A stretch of 64,000 bases of DNA from Actinoplanes ianthinogenes (GTDB lineage: Bacteria; Actinomycetota; Actinomycetes; Mycobacteriales; Micromonosporaceae). The notes beneath the pieces are model-generated. The model was not told the origin of the DNA. It did no database searches and was given only the letters and a program-made list of their open reading frames with translations. Shown in pieces: positions 19,833-27,219 of the stretch. The stretch covers positions 1,364,001 through 1,428,000 of the forward strand of contig NZ_AP023356.1 in the NCBI RefSeq assembly GCF_018324205.1. Direction: 5' to 3'. How positions within the stretch are numbered: position 1 is the stretch's first letter; every line of letters starts with the position of its first letter. A program made the position numbers and the translations under genes.

Positions 19833-21293
19833 TCAGTCCCAGGTCGGGACCCACCACTGCCATCCGGCCGGGGCGAGCGGCCAGCCGGCGTCCGGCCGCC
19901 AGCCCTCCGGCGGGTACCACCCGTCCGGCGGGGTCGGCCAGCCCGGCGGCACCTGGAACTTGATGCCGGTGGGCGCGGGCGGGATCGGCGGGTGCCGGTT
20001 CGGCTCCGGGGCCGGCGAGACCGGTGCGGTGCCGGACGCGGCGGCGTGCTGGTTCGCCATCACCGCGCTGAGCGCCGGGATGACGGTGGTCTCGGCGATC
20101 TCCCCGGTGCCACCGAACAGCGAGGTGCCCGGGACCGGGGAGGTCGGCACGCCGGGGATCTGATGGGCCGGGACGTCCGGCACGGCCGGCTGCTCGGCCT
20201 GGGTCCGGCCGGCGATCGTCGGGACCGGGCCGCTGACCGAGGCGGCCCAGCTCGGCACCGGTCCGCTCGGCTGCACCCAGGCCGGCACCAGCTCGCTGCG
20301 GTCCATCCAGGTGGGCTGCGCGTCGCTGCCCTGCGAGGCCCAGGCCGGCACGGCGTCGCTGGAGCTCATCCAGCTGGGCACCGCGGAGGTGCCGGCGGCC
20401 GGCAGGCTCGGGCCGCCGCTGGTCGGCGTCACCGGGGTGGTGGCCGGCGACGGGGTCACCGGGGCCGGCGCCGGGGTGCCGGCCGGCGGCGAGACCGGCG
20501 CGACCCGGCCCGGGGCGGCGGCGTTGCGGGCCACCGGGCCGGTCCAGCTCTCCGGCAGGTCCTGGACCCGGGAGACGTAGAGCATTACCTCGGTCTTGAT
20601 CGCGTTGCTCTTGACGATCGCGCGGGCCGCCACCACCAGGCCACGCTCCGACTGGTGGCGCAGCACCGGGGTGAGCTCGAAGCTCATCTTCGGGCTGAGG
20701 TCGCCGACCCGGGCGTCGCCGAGCCGGACCTCGACCAGGTGGCCGGCCATCTCGTGCAGGGTCACGTAGGCCCAGCACTCGCCCTCCGGCCGCTGGAAGC
20801 GGGCCAGCGCGTCGAGGTGCTGCTCCTGGCCGTTGACCTGGAGCGCCGAACCGGTGGGCAGCAGCCGGTGCTCCTGGCGGGGCGGCTCGTTGGCCGGCAC
20901 GATCATGTGCGGCTCGGCGAGGTCGAGGCGGATGGTGCCGACGAAGGCCGGCGGGCGCCCGTCGTACTCCCCCCACTCGCGGCCGTGGATCTGGGCGGTG
21001 ACCTCGGGGATCAGGTTGCGCTTGGTCAGCTCGGTGAGAACGCCGACATAGCGGGCGGCCTCCGGGCGCGGCAGGTGGCCGAGCAGCGCGTTGTCGGACC
21101 AGACGCCGACGGCATTGCGGTCGTGGCGGTTGCTGCGGTCGGGTATCAGCTGGACGGGGACGGTGATGTCGGTTCCCTGTGGGTCGAGCTTGGCTCCGAA
21201 GAGGGCACGGATCGCTTTCGCGTAGTGCGTCTCACCGACGACCTCGGCGCTAGCCCAGCCCGCCTGACCCCAAAGTTGGAACCGATTTGCCAC
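19833..21293 (-). CDS. HIRAN-domain protein with Trp-motif linker
   Basis: A 486-residue protein. Residues about 15-110 look like a HIRAN domain (VVGETHYAKAIRALFG, IPDRSNRHDRNAVGVW, LGHLPRPEAARY), a fold that binds DNA ends or damaged DNA and is usually found with helicases. A second beta-rich region follows to about 240. The linker (250-400) is Pro/Ala/Ser-rich with five repeats of the form P-[STA]-W spaced 9-13 residues. The tail (PPGWPTPPDGWYPPEGW, then AGWQWWVP) is a Trp/Pro-rich motif common in actinobacterial membrane-associated proteins. It lies upstream of the giant helicase in the same direction. GTG start. Confidence 0.75.
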   Translation of the reverse strand: MANRFQLWGQAGWASAEVVGETHYAKAIRALFGAKLDPQGTDITVPVQLIPDRSNRHDRNAVGVWSDNALLGHLPRPEAARYVGVLTELTKRNLIPEVTAQIHGREWGEYDGRPPAFVGTIRLDLAEPHMIVPANEPPRQEHRLLPTGSALQVNGQEQHLDALARFQRPEGECWAYVTLHEMAGHLVEVRLGDARVGDLSPKMSFELTPVLRHQSERGLVVAARAIVKSNAIKTEVMLYVSRVQDLPESWTGPVARNAAAPGRVAPVSPPAGTPAPAPVTPSPATTPVTPTSGGPSLPAAGTSAVPSWMSSSDAVPAWASQGSDAQPTWMDRSELVPAWVQPSGPVPSWAASVSGPVPTIAGRTQAEQPAVPDVPAHQIPGVPTSPVPGTSLFGGTGEIAETTVIPALSAVMANQHAAASGTAPVSPAPEPNRHPPIPPAPTGIKFQVPPGWPTPPDGWYPPEGWRPDAGWPLAPAGWQWWVPTWD

Positions 21294-21377
21294 ACGGGAA
21301 CGCTAGTGTCTGCTTTCCGTCAGTGACGTCGTCCATACGGATGAGTGGCGTCAGCCGGACGGTCCGTATCCAAAAGA

Positions 21378-23258
21378 TCAACTCTCCGCGTCGGCCGTTT
21401 GATGCAGCTTCGCGAGCTGTTCACCCACACTTCCGATTACCAGCATCCCGGTCCCGGCTCCCGCCCACTCCCCCGCCGCGGGCGCCAGCGCCGTCCGCGC
21501 GCGGTCCATCATCGGCCGATCACCGCAGCTCAGGGCCGCTTTCGCGAGCAGCCACCAGAGGGCGTCGGCGAGCAGGCCCGGCGGCGGGTCCGGGAGATCC
21601 CGCAGCTCACGGTGATCCCACAAGGGCAAGACCCACTTCGCGTACGCCCCGAAGCCCTCCACCCCGGGCAGCGCGAGTCCCCGCCGCAGCCGCACCCCGA
21701 GCAACGCCAGCGCCACCAGCCCGTCGGAGAGCCCGGGCATCTCCGCCGCGTCCAGTCGCTCGCCGAGCCCCCGGTAGGCCCGCTCGACCTCGCCGAACCC
21801 GGCGCCGCCCAGGTCCAGCCGCAGCGCCGCGTAGCCGGCCGTGAACACCCCGACCAGCGGCAGCTCGTGCCGCACGCTCAGCTCCCCGGCCGCCGCCGCG
21901 TGCCGGTCCGCCCCGGGCAGGTCGCCGAGCGCGGCCCGCGCCTGCACCCGGATCAGGTGCCCGAGCACCTCGGCGGTGACCAGCCCGTGCGGCGCGGCCA
22001 GCCCGATCAGCTCCGCCCCGATCGCGTCCCGTTCCGGCGCCGTGCCGATCCGGTGGCAGCGCTGCATCCAGGTCGCGTTCAGCGCGAACGCCAGCAGCCC
22101 CGGATCGTCCAGCCCGCGGGCGAGCGCCTCGGCCTCCCGGGCGCACTCGCCCGGCCACGGGTCGGTGGTGCCGCGCGACTCCAGCCCGATGGTGGCCAGC
22201 AGCCGGGCGCGGGCCGCGGGCCGGCCGGCCGGGAGCGCGGCGAGGGTGCGGGCGGCCACCGCGACGATGCCGGCCGCCCGTTCCGGGTCGTCGGAGCGGG
22301 GCCAGACGGCCGGCACGTCGTACGCGCCGATCACCCGGGCGGTCAGCTCCGGGTCGCCGAGCTGCTCGGCCGCCGCCACCGCCGCGCTCCGCTGCTCCCG
22401 GGCCGCACGCAGGCCACCGGCCCCGGTCACCGCCAGGGTCCGCAGCAGCCCGACCGCCGACTCGAGCCGGGCGCGCGCTCCCCCGGCCAGCCGGTCGTAC
22501 GCCTCGGCCGCCCGGGCCAGCGGATCCGCGCCCGGGTCGAGGGCCGGCGCCTGCCGGAGCACGTCCTCCTCCAGCCGGCGCAGCGCCGGTCCCGGGTCCA
22601 GCCCCAGCTGCTCGACGAGCAGGGTGCGGGCGCGGCGCAGCACGGCGAGGGCGTCGGCCTGGCGACCGGCCCGGTACAGCGCGAGGGCGAGCAGGCGCCA
22701 GCCTTCCTCCCGCCACGGATGCGCGGTAACGTGGGCGTCCAGGTCGGCGACGGCCGCGGCGTCCAGGCGGGCGGCGGCTCGGCGTTCGACGGCGTGCAGG
22801 CGCAGTTCGGTGAGGCGAGCCCGGTCCGCGGCGGCCCACGGCGCGTCCGGGAAATCGGCGTATGCGGGACCCCGCCACCAGCTCAGCGCCTCCTCCAGCC
22901 GCGCCGGGTCGCCATGGACCGCCGCCTCGAAACTCCAGGCGTCGACGGCCTCCGGGGCGGGGCGCAGGGCGTACCCCAAACCCTCGGTGACCAGCAGCGA
23001 TGCCGGCGCCCGCGGGCGTCGGTCCGGTTCCAGGGCGCGCCGCAACGCGGCGACGAACGTCCGCACCGCGGCGACCGCGCCGTCCGGCGGCGCCACCCAG
23101 AGGTCCGCGACCAGGTCGCCGACCGGGACCACCCGCCGCCTCGCCACCAGCAGCCGGGCCAGCACGGCCCGGTGCATCGGCCCCTTCAGCGCGATCGGCG
23201 TCCCGGCCGCGTCCGTGGCGACCAGCGGCCCCAGAACCCCGAAGCGGATCTCGCTCAT
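21378..23258 (-). CDS. AfsR/SARP-type regulator (BTAD domain, no NB-ARC)
   Basis: Transcription activator of 626 residues. The N-terminal winged helix (IRFGVLGPLVA, then HRAVLARLLVARRRVVPVGDLVADLW) is of the OmpR type found in SARPs, followed by a bacterial transcriptional activation domain to about residue 260 (HPWREEGWRLLALALYRAGRQADAL). The remaining 360 residues are Ala-rich helices, probably TPR-like. The NTPase domain of AfsR is absent. Start ATG 23258 fits the domain; it is divergent from the alpha/beta hydrolase 57 bp away, a plausible target. Confidence 0.9.
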   Translation of the reverse strand: MSEIRFGVLGPLVATDAAGTPIALKGPMHRAVLARLLVARRRVVPVGDLVADLWVAPPDGAVAAVRTFVAALRRALEPDRRPRAPASLLVTEGLGYALRPAPEAVDAWSFEAAVHGDPARLEEALSWWRGPAYADFPDAPWAAADRARLTELRLHAVERRAAARLDAAAVADLDAHVTAHPWREEGWRLLALALYRAGRQADALAVLRRARTLLVEQLGLDPGPALRRLEEDVLRQAPALDPGADPLARAAEAYDRLAGGARARLESAVGLLRTLAVTGAGGLRAAREQRSAAVAAAEQLGDPELTARVIGAYDVPAVWPRSDDPERAAGIVAVAARTLAALPAGRPAARARLLATIGLESRGTTDPWPGECAREAEALARGLDDPGLLAFALNATWMQRCHRIGTAPERDAIGAELIGLAAPHGLVTAEVLGHLIRVQARAALGDLPGADRHAAAAGELSVRHELPLVGVFTAGYAALRLDLGGAGFGEVERAYRGLGERLDAAEMPGLSDGLVALALLGVRLRRGLALPGVEGFGAYAKWVLPLWDHRELRDLPDPPPGLLADALWWLLAKAALSCGDRPMMDRARTALAPAAGEWAGAGTGMLVIGSVGEQLAKLHQTADAES

Positions 23259-23315
23259 CGGTTGCTCATTCGCCTTCCGCAAGCTCGTTCGCAGGTCACC
23301 ACGAAAGGATCACCC

Positions 23316-24179
23316 ATGTTCGAGTACCACCGGCTTCAGGTCGCCGAGGGCGTCGCGCTGCACACCGCGGTCGCCGGGTCGGGACGCCCGGTCGTGCTGC
23401 TGCACGGCTTCCCGCAGACGCACCTGATGTGGCGGCACGTCGCCGCCGCGCTCGCCGCGGATCACACGGTGATCTGCCCGGACCTGCGCGGGTACGGCGC
23501 CAGCGACAAGCCGGTCGAGACCGGGCCGGACGTCTACAGCAAGCGGACCATGGCCGCCGACATCGTGGCGCTGGCCCGGGAGCTGGGGCACGAGCGGTTC
23601 GCCCTGGCCGGGCACGACCGCGGCGCGCTCGTCGCGTTCCGCGCGGCGATGGACCACCCGGACGCCGTCACCCACCTGGCGAGCCTCGACGTGCTGCCCA
23701 CCGTGGACATGTGGGACGTGATGCGCGGGGCGAGCGCGGCGGTCGGCTGGCACCTGTACCTGATGGCCCAGCCGCCGGGCCTGCCGGAGCGGATGATCGC
23801 GGCCACCGCCGACGAGTTCTTCGGCCACTTCCTGGACGTCTGGACCCGGGATCCGGCGGCGATCCCGGCCGATGTCCGGCGGGCCTACCTGGACGCGAGC
23901 CGGGACGCGGTGCCGTCGATCGTGGCCGACTACCGCGCCACGGCCGGCATCGACCTCGCGCACGACCGGGCCGACCGGGCCGCCGGGCGGACGCTGGCCA
24001 TGCCGGTGACCGTGCTCCAGCAGGACTGGGGCTCACTGCTCGGGTTCGACGCGGCGGCGCTCTGGGGCGCGTGGGCGCCGGACCTGCGGCACGTTCCGGT
24101 GCGGGCCGGGCACTTCATGGCCGAGGAGGTCCCGGATCTCGTCGCCGGCGAGATCCGGGACCTGCTGGTCAGAGCTTGA
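23316..24179 (+). CDS. Alpha/beta hydrolase, epoxide hydrolase or haloacetate dehalogenase type
   Basis: Soluble hydrolase of 287 residues. Motifs: LLHGFPQTHLMWRHV (oxyanion hole), CPDLRGYGASDKP, and AGHDRGALVAF, whose nucleophile is aspartate rather than serine, as in epoxide hydrolases and fluoroacetate dehalogenases. RAGHFMAEEVPDLV carries the catalytic histidine. AAAGGA precedes ATG 23316. It overlaps the convergent oxidoreductase gene by 11 bp and is divergent from the SARP-type regulator. Substrate unknown. Confidence 0.9.
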   Translation: MFEYHRLQVAEGVALHTAVAGSGRPVVLLHGFPQTHLMWRHVAAALAADHTVICPDLRGYGASDKPVETGPDVYSKRTMAADIVALARELGHERFALAGHDRGALVAFRAAMDHPDAVTHLASLDVLPTVDMWDVMRGASAAVGWHLYLMAQPPGLPERMIAATADEFFGHFLDVWTRDPAAIPADVRRAYLDASRDAVPSIVADYRATAGIDLAHDRADRAAGRTLAMPVTVLQQDWGSLLGFDAAALWGAWAPDLRHVPVRAGHFMAEEVPDLVAGEIRDLLVRA

Positions 24180-25164
24180 TCACCATCTTGCCGGTGTTCT
24201 CCCCGCGCAGCAGTCCGAGGAACGCCTCCGGCGCGCCGGCCAGGCCCTCGACGACCGTCTCCTGCGCCGAGATCTGGCCGGCCCGCAGCCAGGCGCCGAC
24301 CTCGGCGACGAAGTCCGGCATCCGCTTGTTGTGGTTGCTGACGATGAAGCCGCGCAGGGTGAGCTCCTTGCCGATGGCCAGGGCCAGGTTGCGCGGGGCG
24401 GCCGGCGGGGCGGTGTCGTTGTACTGGGCGATCGCTCCGCAGAGCGCCACCCGGCCGTACTTGTTCAGCGACGAGATCGCGGCTTCCAGGTGGTCGCCGC
24501 CGACGTTGTCGAAGTAGACGTCGATCCCGTCCGGGGCCGCCTCGCGCAGCTGGTCCCGGACCGGGGCGTCCTTGTAGTTGAACGCGGCGTCGAAGCCCAG
24601 CTCGTCCACCAGGTACCGGACCTTCTCGGCGGATCCGGCGCTGCCGATGACCCGCTTGGCGCCGCGCAGCTTGGCGACCTGGCCGGCCACGCTGCCGACC
24701 GCGCCGGCCGCGCCGGAGACGAAGACCGTGTCGCCCTCGCGGAACTGGGCGATGTCGAGCAGCCCGACATACGCCGTGAGGCCGGTCATGCCGAGCAGCC
24801 CCAGGTAGGCCGACGGCGTCGGCGCGGCGGCCGGGTCGACGGCGCGGACGTGGGCGGCGTCCAGCACCGCGTAGTCGCGCCAGCCGAGGCCGTGCAGGAC
24901 GGTGGCGCCGACCGGGACGTCCGCCGCGTTCGAGGCGACGACCTCGCCGACCGCCGCGCCGTCCAGGGGCTTGCCGAGCTGGAACGGGGCGACGTACGAC
25001 TCGACGTCGTTCATCCGGCCCCGCATGTACGGGTCCACCGACATGAACTGGTTGCGCACCAGCACCTGCCCCGGGCCGGGCTCCGGGGTGGGCAGCTCCA
25101 CCAGCTCGAAGTTGTCGGCGGTCGGCCAGCCACTGGGCCGGCTGGCGAGACGGATCTCCTGCAT
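24169..25164 (-). CDS. NADP-dependent oxidoreductase, CurA/prostaglandin-reductase type
   Basis: Medium-chain reductase of 331 residues that reduces conjugated double bonds of enones with NADPH. Evidence: N-terminal MQEIRLASRPSGWPTADNF, YMRGRMNDVESYVAPF, cofactor site GAAGAVGSVAGQVAKLRGAK, NYKDAPVRDQL, and FDNVGGDHLEAAI. No zinc ligands, as expected. GGAGG lies 5 nt before ATG 25164. It is divergent from a TetR gene, with a perfect palindrome between them, so induction by a toxic electrophile through that TetR is likely. Confidence 0.94.
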   Translation of the reverse strand: MQEIRLASRPSGWPTADNFELVELPTPEPGPGQVLVRNQFMSVDPYMRGRMNDVESYVAPFQLGKPLDGAAVGEVVASNAADVPVGATVLHGLGWRDYAVLDAAHVRAVDPAAAPTPSAYLGLLGMTGLTAYVGLLDIAQFREGDTVFVSGAAGAVGSVAGQVAKLRGAKRVIGSAGSAEKVRYLVDELGFDAAFNYKDAPVRDQLREAAPDGIDVYFDNVGGDHLEAAISSLNKYGRVALCGAIAQYNDTAPPAAPRNLALAIGKELTLRGFIVSNHNKRMPDFVAEVGAWLRAGQISAQETVVEGLAGAPEAFLGLLRGENTGKMVIKL

Positions 25165-25192
25165 CGGATCCTCCACGGGTCGTCGTTGATAC

Positions 25193-25207
25193 TCGACAGT
25201 ATGTCGA
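25193..25207. promoter_or_regulatory. TetR operator, perfect 6-bp arms
   Basis: TCGACA-GTA-TGTCGA, a perfect inverted repeat, lies in the 73-bp divergent region between the enone reductase and the TetR gene. Such a position is typical of a site repressing both genes. Confidence 0.7.
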
Positions 25208-25237
25208 AAAAATCGACGCCGCGTTAATGTGATCGTC

Positions 25238-25858
25238 ATGACGACGGTTCCGGCCGGCCGGCGCCGCGGCCCCAGCAAGGGTGACCTGCGCGAACGAGCG
25301 ATCCTCGACACCGCCCGGGCACTGCTGGCGCGCAAGCCGCTGGCCGACATCACGATCGACGAGCTGGCCGCCGGGGCGCAGATCTCACGGTCCAGCTTCT
25401 ACTTCTACTTCGACTCGAAACTGGCCGTCGTGGTCGCGCTGCTGCACGGGCTGGCCGGCGAGCTGGGCCGGGACAGCGAGCCGTGGCTGGCCGGCACCGG
25501 GCCGGACGTGCCCGCGCTGCGCCGGTCGCTCACCGCGCTGGCCGGGCTCTGGCGGGACCAGGGCCGGCTGATCGCCGGGGCGCTCGCGGCGGCGCCCGGC
25601 TGCCCGCCGATCGCGCAGTGGCGGGCCGGCCTGCGCGAGGCGCACGTGGCCCGGCTCGCCGCCCGGATCACCCGGGACCGCGCGGCCGGCCTGGCGCCGG
25701 ACGGCCCGGCGCCGCGGGTGCTGGCCGCGCTGATCGACGACCTGCGCACCGCCGCGTTCGCCGCCGCCACCGATCCGGAGGGGCTGGTCGACGACCTGGT
25801 CACCGTCGAGTTGCGGATGCTGTACGCCGATTTCCCGGTTCCCCGCTCGGACGGGTGA
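25238..25858 (+). CDS. TetR-family regulator (of enone reductase)
   Basis: 206-residue regulator. Helix-turn-helix DITIDELAAGAQISRSSFYF with the following YFDSKLAVVVALLHG is canonical for TetR. The C-terminal ligand domain is Ala/Leu-rich. ATG 25238 was chosen over an upstream GTG at 25229. It is divergent from the CurA-type reductase with a palindrome between, and is followed after 21 bp by the NADP oxidoreductase gene, which it may also control. Confidence 0.92.
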   Translation: MTTVPAGRRRGPSKGDLRERAILDTARALLARKPLADITIDELAAGAQISRSSFYFYFDSKLAVVVALLHGLAGELGRDSEPWLAGTGPDVPALRRSLTALAGLWRDQGRLIAGALAAAPGCPPIAQWRAGLREAHVARLAARITRDRAAGLAPDGPAPRVLAALIDDLRTAAFAAATDPEGLVDDLVTVELRMLYADFPVPRSDG

Positions 25859-25879
25859 TCGCCGGGGCACCCTGAGACC

Positions 25880-26635
25880 ATGCGTATCGGTGTCATTGGG
25901 GCAGGGCAGCTCGGCGGCACTCTGGCGAGTTGGTGCGCCGAAAGTGGACATGAGGTGGCGGTCACCTCCCGGCATCCGGATCGGCTGACCGACCTGGTCG
26001 AGCACGGTGACGGGCACATCCGGGCGATGACCGTTCCGGAGGCCGCGGCGTTCGGCGAGATCGCCTTCTTCGCGCCGAACTGGGAGTCGGCCCACGAGGC
26101 CATCGACCTCGCGCACGACGCGCTGTCCGGGAAGGTGGTCATCGACGCCACCAACCCGTCGACGGTCGCGGCGAGCCCGCCGCCCGGGATGACGCCCGGC
26201 GCGCCGGGGCCGGGCGGGCTCGGCGCGTTCGCGCCCGGTTTCCCGTCCGCACTGGAGATTCCGGCCTTCGTCGGGGTACCGGACGCGCCGGGTACCAGCC
26301 GTGCGGTGGGCGCGTCCACCAAGAGCGGGTTCGAGCAGCTGATCTCGTGGGCGCCGGACGTGCACTGGGTGAAGGCGTTCAACACCATCTCGGCGGACGT
26401 GCTGGGCCGGCGGCGGGGGCACGATCCGCTGCTCGCGGAGTATCTCTGCACCGATCAGCGGGACGCCCGGGAGACGGCCTGCCGGATCATCCAGGAGCTG
26501 GGGTTCGCGCCGTTCTTCGCCGGGGGCCCGGAGGCGGCCCGCCTGACGGAGCCGGGTGGCCCGCTCCAGATGCGCGAGGTGGATGTCAAGGACGCCAAGG
26601 ACGTCCTGGCCGAGGCCCTGGCCACGATCCACTGA
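25880..26635 (+). CDS. NADPH-binding oxidoreductase, F420-reductase (Fno)-like
   Basis: 251-residue Rossmann protein: MRIGVIGAGQLGGTLASWCA binds NADP, with TSRHP after strand 2 suiting the 2'-phosphate. AFFAPNWESAHEAI, KVVIDATNPS and VKAFNTISADVLG are typical of NADPH:F420 oxidoreductase relatives and DUF-type dinucleotide-binding proteins. Whether it uses F420 cannot be told. It follows the TetR gene by 21 bp and faces the MOSC gene tail-to-tail with an 11-bp gap. Confidence 0.87.
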   Translation: MRIGVIGAGQLGGTLASWCAESGHEVAVTSRHPDRLTDLVEHGDGHIRAMTVPEAAAFGEIAFFAPNWESAHEAIDLAHDALSGKVVIDATNPSTVAASPPPGMTPGAPGPGGLGAFAPGFPSALEIPAFVGVPDAPGTSRAVGASTKSGFEQLISWAPDVHWVKAFNTISADVLGRRRGHDPLLAEYLCTDQRDARETACRIIQELGFAPFFAGGPEAARLTEPGGPLQMREVDVKDAKDVLAEALATIH

Positions 26636-26646
26636 GGGCACACCGG

Positions 26647-27141
26647 TCACACCGCTGACGGCTCGATGGCCGCCACGAGGGGTCCGACCCGGAGCACTCC
26701 GTCGTTCAGCGGGACGCATCGGACACCGCCGCGGCCGCGCAGCGCCTTCATCGCGCCCGGCCCGACGGTCACGTCCATCCAGGCGCACGGGTTGGCCCGG
26801 CGGCGCACCGCCAGCCGGACCGGCCCGTCCCCGGAATCCAGCACGAGCACCTCCCCGACCAGGTCGTCCAGCCCTCGATCGCCGAACCGCAGCCCGGCGA
26901 CCAGCACGTTGCGCCGCACCTGGGCCAGCCCGGCTCCGTCCGGCAGCGACTCCCGCGCGATCACGGTGATCGCCGCGTCCCGATGCGCCGGATGGTTGAA
27001 GTACCGATCCCCGACGATCCCCATCCCACCCCGCACCCGGATCTCCCGGACCAGCTCACCCTCCGGCGCCGGCGCGGGCCCGTCCCCGGGCCGCCCCTCG
27101 AACCGATGCACCGGCGACGCCAGCAACCCCACGATCTCCAT
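26647..27141 (-). CDS. MOSC-domain protein
   Basis: 164-residue MOSC-fold protein. The domain is the C-terminal part of molybdenum cofactor sulfurases and is also found in YiiM/MARC-type proteins that handle sulfur or oxidised nitrogen compounds. Visible are MEIVGLLASPVHRFEGRP at the start, GIVGDRYF, LRFGDRGL and the Cys-bearing RRRANPCAWMD, fitting the sulfur-carrying cysteine. Short, single-domain form. Function inferred from family only. Confidence 0.82.
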   Translation of the reverse strand: MEIVGLLASPVHRFEGRPGDGPAPAPEGELVREIRVRGGMGIVGDRYFNHPAHRDAAITVIARESLPDGAGLAQVRRNVLVAGLRFGDRGLDDLVGEVLVLDSGDGPVRLAVRRRANPCAWMDVTVGPGAMKALRGRGGVRCVPLNDGVLRVGPLVAAIEPSAV

Positions 27142-27219
27142 CCGGCAAACCTAGTCGGCCGGCACCCACGCTCAGGAGGTGCGGGAAGCGGCCGAAAGGA
27201 ATAGGTCAGAGGAGGTGAC

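Noticed and set aside
15165..21326. A 2053-codon open frame on the plus strand opposite the giant helicase and HIRAN genes
   Set aside because: It is antisense to two genes with clear domains, has no recognisable motif, and is the expected mirror of third-position GC bias.
21335..21369. ATACGGA ... TCCGTAT inverted repeat between SARP and HIRAN genes
   Set aside because: Seven-base arms with a 21-base spacer and no further support; could be chance.
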